A program made the translations under genes and the position numbers. 64,000 nt of DNA from contig NZ_JRHO01000010.1 in assembly GCF_000765475.1 (NCBI RefSeq), positions 124,001 through 188,000 of the forward strand, read 5' to 3'. The notes under the pieces are model-generated. The model saw only the letters and a program-made list of their open reading frames with translations. It did no database searches and was not told the origin of the DNA. The DNA is from Methanococcoides methylutens (lineage in GTDB: Archaea > Halobacteriota > Methanosarcinia > Methanosarcinales > Methanosarcinaceae). Positions 35,142-43,516 of this stretch are shown here, one piece after another (positions within the stretch are counted from its first letter, which is position 1; every line of letters begins with the position of its first letter).

Positions 35142-35855
35142 ATGAAAGAGCATTTTCAGCTCAAGGAGACCATTGTCACCATCGTTGGTGACGATCAGTC
35201 TCATATTGATGCAGCAAAGCGTGCAATCGCTCTGAATAGGGCAGAATTGGAGGGGTATATCCTCCGGGACCATTATTTTAAGATAACTCTGGAGCCCTAT
35301 GAATGTAGTGAGGATGCACCGGAAGTCGTCAGGAGACTTGTAAAGGCAGGCAATACTATGGGCATTGGTCCCATGAGCGCCGTTGCCGGTACAATATCAG
35401 CGCTTGCCGTTGAAGCAATGGTGGATGCAGGTGCCTCTTATGGTATCGTTGATAATGGTGGGGATATTGCTATCGTTAATGACCGGCAGGTTATCATTGG
35501 CATATATGCAGGAACTTCCTCAATTAAGGATATTGGACTTGTAATTGAACCTTCGTCGAAAATTCGCGGGATATGCACCTCTTCTGGTACTGTGGGTCCA
35601 TCCATAAGTTTTGGACAGGCAGATGCTGCTGTCATATTTTCGGATGATGTTTCTCTGGCGGACTCTGCAGCTACAGCTCTTTCAAATGCAACTGATACTG
35701 GCAGGGATGCTGTTGAGCAAGCATTCGATGTTGTAAAAGGAATTCCCGGTATAGGTGGTGCTCTGGTAGTTCAGGGGGAATATATGGGAATGTGGGGCAA
35801 TGTGCCAAAAATAAGTCGTGCTGATGTGCGATATGAGTGCATTACCAAAGGGTAA
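35142..35855 (+). CDS. UPF0280/COG2122 protein of homocysteine synthesis
   Basis: A 237-residue ApbE-like protein. Motifs: [36 protein letters not shown] and [23 protein letters not shown]2122 (MA1715 in M. acetivorans) was identified together with the DUF39 and NIL-ferredoxin proteins as a third component of anaerobic homocysteine synthesis. Here the three genes are contiguous, 2 and 9 bases apart. Its precise chemistry is unsettled. A strong terminator follows. Confidence 0.9.
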   Translation: MKEHFQLKETIVTIVGDDQSHIDAAKRAIALNRAELEGYILRDHYFKITLEPYECSEDAPEVVRRLVKAGNTMGIGPMSAVAGTISALAVEAMVDAGASYGIVDNGGDIAIVNDRQVIIGIYAGTSSIKDIGLVIEPSSKIRGICTSSGTVGPSISFGQADAAVIFSDDVSLADSAATALSNATDTGRDAVEQAFDVVKGIPGIGGALVVQGEYMGMWGNVPKISRADVRYECITKG

Positions 35856-35869
35856 TTAAGTATAAGGTT

Positions 35870-35891
35870 GAAGGTGCATTGCTGCACCTTC
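35870..35891 (+). terminator. Terminator of the homocysteine operon
   Basis: GAAGGTGCA and TGCACCTTC form a perfect 9-bp stem with loop TTGC, followed by GCTTATTTTTTCC. It can also serve the converging AIM24 gene. Confidence 0.8.
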
Positions 35892-35913
35892 GCTTATTTT
35901 TTCCTCTTTATTT

Positions 35914-36612
35914 TTAAGAAGGTGGTGCTGCCTGGAATGGAATTTCCTCGTAAGGTTGTATTACGACAAATCCTTCCCCTTTGAACGCCATCTGTACACT
36001 TTCTCCGCTTGTACGTCCGACAAGTGTCTTGAGGGATATGTCGGTCTTAAGATCTGGTTTCAGGTTGCCTGACCATGCAACTGTTGCATTTGGATCTGTA
36101 AAGACCGGTCTGTTCTTTGTTACTTTAAGTGTCAGCGGGTCGTAGTGTGTGGTGATCGCTACCATTCCTGTCCCTTCAAGTTTGACGTTGAAAAGTCCTC
36201 CTGCGAGCATTCCGGTGACCTTTTTCATGATCTTGATGTCCCAGTTTATCCCATCTTCAAAAGCAAGAAGGTCATTACCATTGACAAAAATAGAGTCGTT
36301 ATCAAGTTTAAGTATGGAGATCTTTTTGCCTTCATCTGCAAGGTAAACTTTCCCCTGTCCTTCTGCTTTTGTAAGGCTGACACCTTCTCCGGTGACTGCC
36401 TTTTTAAGCATTTTTCCAACACCGTGTTCGAGTACTCCTTCTCTTGTGAACTTAACGTCACCAAGATAAGCTACCATTGAACCTCGTTTTGTCCATACCC
36501 GGCCATTGAGGTTAAGCTCAAGCATCCTGTCCCTTTCAAGCTCGAACAAACCTTCTCCCAGGTCTTTTTGCCCGGTCATTTCAATGAATTCATCGACTGA
36601 ATATCTTCCCAT
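35914..36612 (-). CDS. AIM24 family protein
   Basis: A 232-residue beta-rich protein of the AIM24/TIGR00266 family. It shows repeated short strands with Gly turns: [60 protein letters not shown], and ends [10 protein letters not shown]. The family is widespread, soluble or membrane-associated, and without defined biochemical role in archaea. It is a single gene with a terminator shared with the homocysteine operon. Confidence 0.88.
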   Translation of the reverse strand: MGRYSVDEFIEMTGQKDLGEGLFELERDRMLELNLNGRVWTKRGSMVAYLGDVKFTREGVLEHGVGKMLKKAVTGEGVSLTKAEGQGKVYLADEGKKISILKLDNDSIFVNGNDLLAFEDGINWDIKIMKKVTGMLAGGLFNVKLEGTGMVAITTHYDPLTLKVTKNRPVFTDPNATVAWSGNLKPDLKTDISLKTLVGRTSGESVQMAFKGEGFVVIQPYEEIPFQAAPPS

Positions 36613-36980
36613 ATTATCATTCCTTATTATCTGAGATCATCTTTTATCCAGGTTGCTTTTCATGCTTGCTTTTCCTATTTATTCAAAATTTCTTTTTGGT
36701 AGCAAGTACTTTTCTGGAACTTTACAAATGATTATTGATCAGGTTATATAATAAAGTTCAGTATGATATATTATTTTACAATATTTACAATTGGTATGTT
36801 CTTTCCTGTTTTTTCTTTTAAATATCAAAAAAATAATAAAAGTTTGCAAAAGTTCGACAATATTAGAATTATAAATCGTATTGAATATCAAATCGAATAT
36901 AAAATCGATTGCAGTGATGTCCAAGTGCTTTGCGACAATTGTCGATAACCTTATATATCAATATCTATAAATAGTATTTT
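36613..36980. other. AT-rich promoter region upstream of ftsZ
   Basis: Contains the AIM24 promoter on the minus strand and the ftsZ-side promoter: CGACAATTGTCG (36933-36944), a perfect 12-base palindrome, lies just upstream of TATA TTATATAT (36951-36958). A second TATA-like CTATAAATA is at 36965-36973. Half-sites GACAA also appear near 36856 and 37008. No gene is visible. Confidence 0.5.
36933..36944. promoter_or_regulatory. CGACAATTGTCG palindrome upstream of ftsZ
   Basis: A perfect 12-base palindrome placed directly before the TATA box at 36951-36958, where a bound protein could block or help TFB/TBP. Related half-sites (CGACAA, CGACAG) lie on both sides. Confidence 0.45.
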
Positions 36981-36984
36981 TAGA

Positions 36985-37320
36985 CGACAGTCATATTGGG
37001 ACAGGTCGACAAACATTCAGGTGTATGTCATTCAGGTCTGTTTCATATGTCAGATTTAGTTCTGACAGCAAGAGAGGGTGATGTGAAGGATGTTATCGGG
37101 ATTCCCGGTAGTAGTGACTCGGTCAGTGATTACTATAGACTACTTCATTTTTGCCGGAATATAACCGTTCGCTTACAACACGAGCGGCCGCAGGGATGCT
37201 TGCGGACAAGAGAGAGTATAAGCCTCCTGTCGTAATTGTAAGGGGCATAACATTGATCTAACTACAGTCAGCGTGCTTAATACACGCAAATGCAGCAGAA
37301 TGCAATATCCAAGAGAGGGG
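36985..37320 (+). ncRNA. Candidate structured leader or small RNA before ftsZ
   Basis: About 330 bases between the predicted transcription start and ftsZ contain several perfect hairpins: TGTCAGA/TCTGACA (37048-37067), CGTTCG/CGAGCG with one G-U pair (37166-37186), CCGCA/TGCGG (37188-37205) and GCGTG/CACGC (37271-37287). The segment is visibly richer in G and C than the flanking intergenic DNA. It does not match the conserved cores I know for RNase P RNA, SRP RNA or tRNA. It could be the ftsZ leader or a separate RNA. A weak 79-residue reading frame also lies here. Confidence 0.4.
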
Positions 37321-37326
37321 ATGAAC

Positions 37327-38517
37327 GTGCAGTCTATAGTACAAGAAGCATTAAGACATACAGAGAAAGAAAAAGAGTACAGGCAATCAGTATCAGCAGA
37401 CGACCAGTTCGATGGTTTCGGAATGCCCCGGATCACCATAGTTGGTTGTGGCGGTGCTGGAAACAACACCATCAACCGTTTGTACAACATCGGTATTGAA
37501 GGTGCAGAAACTATTGCTATTAACACCGATAAACAGCATCTGGATCATATCCGTGCTGACAAGAAGATCCTTGTTGGCAAGACACTCACAAGAGGTCTTG
37601 GTGCTGGCGGTTATCCTGAAGTTGGCGCAAAAGCTGCAGAGCTTGCACGTGGTACTCTTGAAGAGATCTTCAAGGAAAGTGACCTTGTTTTCGTAACAGC
37701 TGGTATGGGTGGAGGAACCGGTACTGGTGTAGCACCTGTTGTTGCAGAGATCGCAAAGGAGCAGGGAGCTATCGTAGTAGGTATGGTGTCCAGTCCGTTC
37801 AGAGTAGAGCGTGCACGTACCGTAAAGGCAGAAGAAGGTCTTGAGGACTTCCGCAGGGCAGCTGATACAGTTATCGTTCTTGACAACAACAGGCTTCTTG
37901 ATTACGTTCCAAACCTGCCTATTGAGCAGGCATTCTCCGTTATGGACCAGCTTATCGCTGAGACTGTAAAAGGAATCACAGAGACTATCACACAGCCATC
38001 TCTCATTAACCTTGACTACGCAGATATCCGTGCTATCATGGGCTGCGGTGGCGTTGCTGTCATGCTTGTCGGGGACAGCAAGAACCAGGACAAGAGCAAC
38101 GACGTTGTTCGCACAGCACTCAATCACCCACTCCTTGATGTTGACTACAGAGGCGCAACAGGCAGCCTTGTACACATCACAGGTGGTCCAGATCTTAGCC
38201 TGAAGGAAGCAGAAGAGATCGCAGCATCCCTTACCTATGAGCTTTCACCAAATGCAAATGTCATCTGGGGGGCACGTATCAGGGACGATTACGAAGGAAA
38301 GGTACGTGTCATGGCTATCATGACCGGTGTGCAGTCTGCACAGGTACTTGGTCCTCAGTTCCAATCAGGTATTGTTGAGAACACAAATACTAATACAAAC
38401 ACAAACACATCGAGGTCCTCCTCTTTTTCTCGGGTCGAACGGGGACGTCGTACCGTAGTTGAACCAATAGGTGCACAGGCATCACATGGTGGTTCAATCA
38501 TCGACATAATCCAGTAA
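37327..38517 (+). CDS. ftsZ: Cell division GTPase FtsZ
   Basis: A 396-residue FtsZ, the tubulin-like GTPase that forms the division ring. The start is probably GTG 37327 ([11 protein letters not shown]), which matches homologues and follows AGGGGATGA; ATG 37321 is adjacent to the same site. Motifs: [17 protein letters not shown], the tubulin signature [17 protein letters not shown], and synergy-loop [10 protein letters not shown]. The linker near the C-terminus contains an Asn-Thr repeat (NTNTNTNTNT, bases about 38380-38410) before basic residues and a conserved-looking end (GSIIDII). Preceded by a long hairpin-rich leader. Confidence 0.96.
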   Translation: MQSIVQEALRHTEKEKEYRQSVSADDQFDGFGMPRITIVGCGGAGNNTINRLYNIGIEGAETIAINTDKQHLDHIRADKKILVGKTLTRGLGAGGYPEVGAKAAELARGTLEEIFKESDLVFVTAGMGGGTGTGVAPVVAEIAKEQGAIVVGMVSSPFRVERARTVKAEEGLEDFRRAADTVIVLDNNRLLDYVPNLPIEQAFSVMDQLIAETVKGITETITQPSLINLDYADIRAIMGCGGVAVMLVGDSKNQDKSNDVVRTALNHPLLDVDYRGATGSLVHITGGPDLSLKEAEEIAASLTYELSPNANVIWGARIRDDYEGKVRVMAIMTGVQSAQVLGPQFQSGIVENTNTNTNTNTSRSSSFSRVERGRRTVVEPIGAQASHGGSIIDIIQ

Positions 38518-38528
38518 ATTCATTTTTT

Positions 38529-38559
38529 ATAGGTCGGTGTGAATTATCGCCGGTCCTAT
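38529..38559 (+). terminator. Inverted repeat after ftsZ
   Basis: ATAGGTCGG and CCGGTCCTAT pair imperfectly (one bulge) 12 bases beyond the ftsZ stop. A T-rich run follows (ACTTTTTTATTG). Confidence 0.5.
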
Positions 38560-38631
38560 TCCACCACTTTTTTATTGATCTGCTTTTCTTCCAATAGATA
38601 TTCTTTTTTACAATGCAGCTAATCTTAGGTC

Positions 38632-40110
38632 ATGGATATTCTGGTCGCAACCGGTAAGCTCGCAGAGAAAACTGTACGTTACTCTGTAGGTTACTCTGTA
38701 GTTGATAACGCCGATGTTCTTGTTCTGGATGTTGAAGTAGCCGCATTTCTCACTCCTCACAGGCTGCTCTCTGCCTTGAAAAAGCAGCAGAAGAAGTATG
38801 ATGTGATCTTTATACCGGGTCTTTGTACCGGAGATTTTTCACTTGTTGCAAAAGAATTGGGGTGCAAGGTATTCCTGGGTCCCAAACATGCTTATGATCT
38901 TAGTAGTGTGCTCCGCTTCGTCGACGAGATGGAGTTCTCACTGGAGGTTCCTGCATGTGAGCTTCTCTCCGATGTATGGAGGGATATTGCCCTGGAGACT
39001 CTTGATGAGGTAGAGGAAAAAGCTGAACCACTTATGAACCTTGAAAATGTGAAGCTTGGTGGCGGTTCTCGAATGAAAGTGATGGCCGAGGTTGTGGATG
39101 CAACCGGTCTTGATGAGGATATACTTTCAAAAAGGATAAGTTCGTTCATCAAAAAAGGCGCTGATATCATAGATCTTGGTGCATCTCTCACTGCATCTTC
39201 TGAGGATGTAAAAAGAGCTGTAAATGTGGCTCGTAAAGTGTCCACTGTTCCTATAAGTATTGACACGCTGGAGCCGGAGCTGATCAAGGCTGCACTGAAT
39301 GAGGGTATTGATCTTGTGCTGAGCCTGAATTCCAGTAATATTGATGAAGTGGCACAAGAAGTTGCTCTTGCAGGTGTTGCAGTAGTCATAATTCCAGATG
39401 CCGGGGAAGGTTTTGAGAGCCTTATAAAAAACATTGATGCTGCCAGATCAGCAGGAATTAGTAATATTATCGCCGATCCTGTGCTTGATCCAATAGGGCA
39501 TGGTATCTCAAGATCGATCGTAAGGTATTCCCGATTCCATGAAGAGTATCCTGATGTTCCTGTATTTTTTGGGGTTGGGAATGTAACTGAACTTATTGAC
39601 GCTGATTCTGTAGGAGTCAATGCAACCCTTTGTGGAATTGCTGCAGATGTGGGTTCATGCATTTTGTTCACGCCTGAGTTCAGTGAAAAAACACGTGGTT
39701 CTATCAGTGAACTGAACACAGCAGCAAAGATGATGGCCCTTGCAAAGGAAAGGGAAAGTTCTCCAAAAGACCTGGGTCTCGATCTCCTATGCCTTAAAGA
39801 AAAACGAAGGCGTCCGGATGTTGAAGTTCCGGAAAAATATGTAATAGCGCAGAATTTTGCCGGATGGGAACTTGACCCGTTAGGTCCTTTCAGGATTGGT
39901 ATAGCTGCAGATGATGATGGTGGCGTTATCGTCGCACAACATGAAAAAGCAACGATCGTGGGACAAAATGCAAGAGATATAATGGACACTATTATGAATA
40001 TGAAGCTCATATCAAAGGTGGACCATGCATCTTATCTGGGATGTGAACTTGAAAAAGCTGAAATAGCTCTTCGTCTTGGAAGGAGCTATTCACAGGATGA
40101 TGATCTTTGA
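38632..40110 (+). CDS. Dihydropteroate synthase-like protein (TIGR00284 type)
   Basis: A 492-residue methanogen protein with three parts: an N-terminal domain (residues 1-140, with VIFIPGLCTGDFS), a DHPS-like TIM barrel (about 145-370, with GADIIDLGASL, VPISIDTLEPELIKAA and IIADPVLDPIGHGISRSIVR), and a C-terminal domain (about 390-490, with FRIGIAADDDGGVIVAQHEK). It is found in H4MPT-using archaea and has been proposed to act in methanopterin synthesis or related C1 chemistry, but the reaction is not settled. A hypothetical gene follows 12 bases later. Confidence 0.88.
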   Translation: MDILVATGKLAEKTVRYSVGYSVVDNADVLVLDVEVAAFLTPHRLLSALKKQQKKYDVIFIPGLCTGDFSLVAKELGCKVFLGPKHAYDLSSVLRFVDEMEFSLEVPACELLSDVWRDIALETLDEVEEKAEPLMNLENVKLGGGSRMKVMAEVVDATGLDEDILSKRISSFIKKGADIIDLGASLTASSEDVKRAVNVARKVSTVPISIDTLEPELIKAALNEGIDLVLSLNSSNIDEVAQEVALAGVAVVIIPDAGEGFESLIKNIDAARSAGISNIIADPVLDPIGHGISRSIVRYSRFHEEYPDVPVFFGVGNVTELIDADSVGVNATLCGIAADVGSCILFTPEFSEKTRGSISELNTAAKMMALAKERESSPKDLGLDLLCLKEKRRRPDVEVPEKYVIAQNFAGWELDPLGPFRIGIAADDDGGVIVAQHEKATIVGQNARDIMDTIMNMKLISKVDHASYLGCELEKAEIALRLGRSYSQDDDL

Positions 40111-40122
40111 TCTTTAGGTGTT

Positions 40123-40584
40123 ATGATGAAACTGGAAATTAACGATAAAGAAGCAATTGTTGAAATACTGGCAGCAAGGTACTTTGCAGACCAGGGCTGG
40201 AAATGGATCAGTCTCAGGCGTGATGTGGATCGGATCTACAAGAGCTTTGAAGAGCTTGAAGACCAGTATAATGCATATCCTTATATGAGCAAGGATTGGT
40301 ATGTGGAGAACTCTGCATCAAAGAATATTCACTTATGCAGCAAATGGGATGAGCTCAAAACGTTTGTGGATTTCCTGAAAGCTTATTCAGAAGACTTTGA
40401 TTTCCTTGTTAGCAACAATGATCGGAAGATGTTCTGCATCGCTACTTCTGATGGTCAGATCACGGATACTCAGAAGCGTGCTATTACAGAGGCGAGGAAC
40501 CTTAAGTGTAATGTCTTTGTTTTCAAGGCAAATGTTCCGGATGAATTGGATTTTGAACTTTTACAGGTAGGCGGCGGTTATTAA
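40123..40584 (+). CDS. Hypothetical protein, 153 residues
   Basis: A soluble protein rich in aromatic and acidic residues, starting behind AGGTGTT. The opening MKLEINDKEAIVEILAARYF and DQGWKWISLRRDVDRIYKSF, the central KNIHLCSKWDELKTFVDFLK and C-terminal DTQKRAITEARNLKCNVFVF suggest an alpha/beta nuclease-like or VRR-type fold, but key residues cannot be identified with certainty. It is 12 bases after the DHPS-like gene and probably co-transcribed. No family is assigned. Confidence 0.65.
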   Translation: MMKLEINDKEAIVEILAARYFADQGWKWISLRRDVDRIYKSFEELEDQYNAYPYMSKDWYVENSASKNIHLCSKWDELKTFVDFLKAYSEDFDFLVSNNDRKMFCIATSDGQITDTQKRAITEARNLKCNVFVFKANVPDELDFELLQVGGGY

Positions 40585-40620
40585 AGATACTGTCTCCTAT
40601 TGCTTTTTTAGACCAGAACC

Positions 40621-40627
40621 CTTATAT
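40621..40627 (+). promoter_or_regulatory. TATA box of TRAM gene 2
   Basis: CTTATAT, centred about 157 bases before the TTG start; the equivalent distance for TRAM gene 1 is about 160. TGGTATTT (40693-40700) lies 69 bases downstream, the same as in copy 1. Confidence 0.5.
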
Positions 40628-40780
40628 CCCATCCATTCAATTTGATTAATGCTTTAAAGTATAACTTTTTGCTTCAAACGTAAGGTATTAGGTGGTATTT
40701 ACTCAAGTATGTGCTTCTTTTCCATTATGTTTTCCAGCTTAGTTAGTCCTTTCAAGCATCACAAAAAGGATGTGAAATAT

Positions 40781-40987
40781 TTGTTCAACAACATGGAATC
40801 AACTGCTCCAGTAGAAGCTGGCGAAACATACGACGTAACAATTGAAGATATTGCAAAGGAAGGAGACGGCATCGCAAGAGTAAGCGGTTTTGTGATCTTT
40901 GTACCTGCCACCTCCGTTGGCGACGAAGTGACCATCAAGGTCACCAAAGTAATGCGCAAGTTCGCTTTCGGTGAAGTAGCTGAGTAA
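40781..40987 (+). CDS. TRAM-domain RNA-binding protein, copy 2
   Basis: A 68-residue paralogue of the protein at 19835-20038. The TTG start follows AAGGATGTGA. The protein differs from copy 1 at few positions (EDIAKEGDG, PATSVGDE, FGEVAE). The first 79 bases (40772-40850) are identical to copy 1, while the rest has many synonymous changes. A single TRAM barrel that should bind structured RNA in the cytoplasm, probably a cold-linked chaperone like Ctr3 of M. burtonii. It has its own promoter and a strong terminator. Confidence 0.92.
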   Translation: MFNNMESTAPVEAGETYDVTIEDIAKEGDGIARVSGFVIFVPATSVGDEVTIKVTKVMRKFAFGEVAE

Positions 40988-40997
40988 TTTCTCAGCT
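40978..40997 (+). terminator. Terminator of TRAM gene 2
   Basis: AGCTGAG and CTCAGCT form a perfect 7-bp stem that includes the stop codon of the gene, followed by TCTTTTTTG. Confidence 0.8.
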
Positions 40998-41241
40998 TCT
41001 TTTTTGATGTGAAGAATAGATTCATTTATTCTTTACACGACCGTTTTTTGTAAATTCTTACTTATTTCTCTGATTCTTCTAAATTTTCAAATTTCCTTAT
41101 TTCCGTCATTGATTTTCCACTTACATTCCACTCACTTGCTTACTCGCTTTTTCGTTAGTTCCACATTTACACTATTATATCTTCGTTGTATGAACCGCTG
41201 AAACAGATTTATAATATATCACTCTTATAGAACACATTCCC

Positions 41242-42432
41242 ATGACGCCTGAAACATCATATGACCTGATCATTGTCGGTGCAGGGCCTGCCGGTTCTAC
41301 AGCTGCAACCTATGCAGCACAGGCAGGCGCATCCGTACTTCTCATCGATAAAAAGAAGGATATTGGTATACCACTCCAATGTGGCGGTTTCCTTCCTCGT
41401 CTTGAAACTCTGCAGGAGCTTGTTCCAAATGCTGAGCTTCCCTTTACTCTTGAGTCAATACCTTCGGAATGCATACATGCTTCAAGTAGTGTACAGCGCT
41501 TTATTGCTCCCAATGGTAATTCCAAGGAATTTGAAGTAGATGCTGATGCTATCGACAGGCGCAGGTTTGACAAGTATCTTGCAAAGGTGGCAGGCAAATC
41601 CGGTGCACAGCTCATGGCAGGTACCAATGTACTTGAGGTAAATGGCACTACTGTTAAGGTTGATGGTGTTTTCGGTGAACATACGATCCACGGTAAAGTT
41701 CTCATTGGTGCTGATGGTCCTAATTCGATCGTTGGAAAAGCAAAGGGACTTGTGCGTGATCCTGATCCAATGGGTACAGGTACGGCATTCGAATATGAGA
41801 TCAGCGGTGTGGATGTTGACCGGGATGCTGTGGAGATGTACTTTGGAAAAGATTATGTTCCCGGTGGCTATGCCTGGGTTATCTCCCAGGGAGGCGATAC
41901 TGCTAATATTGGTGTAGGTATAAGGGAAGTCCTTTTCAGGAATGGTATGTCTGCAAGGGATTATCTTGAAAGGTTTATGTATGAGCACCCGATTGCCAGT
42001 AAAAAGCTGACTGGCGGTTCTATAATTTCCGTTGTTTCCGGGCTTGTGCCTGTTGGTGGTGCTCCAAAAGTGACTGCTACCAAGGATACACTTGTTGCCG
42101 GTGATGCTGCCGGCCATATCATCGCTACCAATGGTGGCGGTATATCCACTGCAATGGTTGGCGGAAAGATCGCTGGCCAGACTGCCGTTGATTCTCTTGA
42201 AGGTAAATGCAAGCTGACAGATTATGATGAGCGCTGGAGAAAAGAGATGGGACTTGAGATCAAGACCGCAGTCTATGTGAGAAAGCTAATGGATAATCTC
42301 ATGCGCTCCGATTCAATGATGTCTGCAGCGATAAAGATGATCGATCCTGAGCACATGAAGGCATTACAGTGCGGTCAGTTACCTGATGCGGTCAGGAAAG
42401 GCCTCATCAAGATGAACTTTGGGATAAAATGA
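41242..42432 (+). CDS. Geranylgeranyl reductase (digeranylgeranylglycerophospholipid reductase)
   Basis: A 396-residue flavoprotein that saturates the double bonds of archaeal isoprenoid lipids. It has an N-terminal FAD-binding motif (LIIVGAGPAGSTAATYAAQA), the redox-linked LQCGGFLP loop, the second nucleotide element VLIGADGPNSIVGK, and GDAAGHIIATNGGGISTAM. Length and motifs fit the archaeal GGR family. Its stop codon overlaps the start of the next gene (ATGA). Cold-adapted methanogens regulate lipid unsaturation, and this enzyme would be central to that. Confidence 0.92.
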   Translation: MTPETSYDLIIVGAGPAGSTAATYAAQAGASVLLIDKKKDIGIPLQCGGFLPRLETLQELVPNAELPFTLESIPSECIHASSSVQRFIAPNGNSKEFEVDADAIDRRRFDKYLAKVAGKSGAQLMAGTNVLEVNGTTVKVDGVFGEHTIHGKVLIGADGPNSIVGKAKGLVRDPDPMGTGTAFEYEISGVDVDRDAVEMYFGKDYVPGGYAWVISQGGDTANIGVGIREVLFRNGMSARDYLERFMYEHPIASKKLTGGSIISVVSGLVPVGGAPKVTATKDTLVAGDAAGHIIATNGGGISTAMVGGKIAGQTAVDSLEGKCKLTDYDERWRKEMGLEIKTAVYVRKLMDNLMRSDSMMSAAIKMIDPEHMKALQCGQLPDAVRKGLIKMNFGIK

Positions 42433-42788
42433 GCCTTTTATTTGTTTACGGGACTTTAAAAACTGGATATCGTAACCATCATCTACTTGGAGATTCTGTT
42501 CTTGTATCTGAGGTCTGTACAAAAGCGAGATTTCGTATGTTGGACATGCAGGATTTTCCCGGTGTGGTGATGGGTGATCCCCTATCAAGGATTTGTGGCG
42601 AGCTTTTTGTTGTGGATGATGAAACATTGGATTCCATAGATGATCTTGAAGGCAAATGGTTCTTCAGGGAAGAAGTATTGTTGGATAATGGTTCTAAAGC
42701 AGGAATGTATTTCCTTTCACCGGATGTTCAACATGAAAGATACTCTGTAATAGATTCAGGTCTCTGGAATAATAATGATGAAAATTGA
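42429..42788 (+). CDS. Gamma-glutamylcyclotransferase-like protein (GGCT/AIG2 family)
   Basis: A 119-residue protein with the family opening LLFVYGTLKTGYRNHHLLGD, in which YGTL forms the substrate pocket, and the probable catalytic Glu in DDLEGKWFFREEVLLDNGS. It overlaps the geranylgeranyl reductase stop by four bases. These proteins cleave gamma-glutamyl-amino acids or related amides, but many archaeal members are uncharacterised. Archaeal gamma-glutamyl compounds (coenzyme F420 tails, gamma-glutamylamines) are possible substrates. Confidence 0.82.
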   Translation: MSLLFVYGTLKTGYRNHHLLGDSVLVSEVCTKARFRMLDMQDFPGVVMGDPLSRICGELFVVDDETLDSIDDLEGKWFFREEVLLDNGSKAGMYFLSPDVQHERYSVIDSGLWNNNDEN

Positions 42789-42799
42789 AGAGGGTGCAA

Positions 42800-43420
42800 A
42801 TGACAGAAGACGAATTTGATGGATCTCTCGCTAATGTTGGTACTATTTGCTATGAAGCACATGGTAACCTGTATCTTAATATAACCAATAGGTGCAGCGC
42901 AAGTTGTGTTTTCTGCATACGCGATGGCTCTGATGGTGTTTACGGTTACGACCTTCGCCTCAAAAAAGAGCCTTCTGTCGAAGATATACTGGGTAAGCTG
43001 GGGTCGATCGATCTGAGTAAATACCGGGAAGTGGTATTTACAGGGTTTGGCGAGGCAACGCTTCGTTTTGATGTCCTGCTGGAGGTCACTCACTGGCTCA
43101 AGGGACGTGGCGTAAAGATAAGGCTTGATACCAATGGCCATGCCCAGTTGCTTTATCCTGAAAGGAATGTTGTGGCTGAGTTGAAAGAAGCAGGTCTTGA
43201 TGAGGTGTCTGTGAGCCTTAATGCAGAATCCGAAAGTAAATATAATGAGTTGTGCAGACCTGCTTTTGAGGGTTCCTATAATGCTATGCTGGATTTCACA
43301 AGAGATGCCATTGCAGCGGGAATTCTAACTCGTATGACAGTTGTGGGTTTCAATGACATCGATATTGAAAAATGTGAAAAGGTAGCACTTGATATTGGTG
43401 CTGCTTTCCATGTAAGGTAA
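42800..43420 (+). CDS. Radical SAM protein (TatD-linked type)
   Basis: A 206-residue enzyme starting at ATG 42800 behind GAGGGTGC. It opens with an NLYLNITNRCSASCVFCIRD segment: the CxxxCxxC cluster motif binds the 4Fe-4S centre. The SAM-binding region has VVFTGFGEATLRFDVL and IRLDTNGHAQLL, followed by EVSVSLNAES. The short length suits the subfamily found near TatD nuclease genes in bacteria and archaea, but no TatD gene is present here. Function is unknown; it is co-directional with GGR and GGCT genes. Confidence 0.85.
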   Translation: MTEDEFDGSLANVGTICYEAHGNLYLNITNRCSASCVFCIRDGSDGVYGYDLRLKKEPSVEDILGKLGSIDLSKYREVVFTGFGEATLRFDVLLEVTHWLKGRGVKIRLDTNGHAQLLYPERNVVAELKEAGLDEVSVSLNAESESKYNELCRPAFEGSYNAMLDFTRDAIAAGILTRMTVVGFNDIDIEKCEKVALDIGAAFHVR

Positions 43421-43476
43421 AAAATGAAGGGTGCGGAGTAAGTAATTAAGTACGTAAGTTGTAGGCAAACTAAATT

Positions 43477-43509
43477 ATAGGCAAATGAGGTTAAATTTCA
43501 TTTACCTAT
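43477..43509. terminator. Bidirectional terminator between convergent genes
   Basis: ATAGGCAAATGA and TCATTTACCTAT pair across a 9-base loop with one mismatch. It lies between the radical SAM gene and the convergent engB gene. Confidence 0.6.
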
Positions 43510-43516
43510 AGTTGTC

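Noticed and set aside
36996-37235. A 79-residue forward frame before ftsZ
   Set aside because: It begins at TTG without a ribosome binding site, has no recognisable fold, and coincides with the hairpins of the candidate leader RNA. A real short protein cannot be fully excluded.
38892-40010. A 372-residue frame antisense to the DHPS-like gene
   Set aside because: Long but Ser/Ile/Thr-rich, as expected for the reverse complement of a real gene; the forward frame has clear domain motifs.
42800-43420. Radical SAM protein suspected to be truncated
   Set aside because: Its length of about 206 residues is normal for the TatD-linked subfamily, and it is followed by a terminator hairpin.
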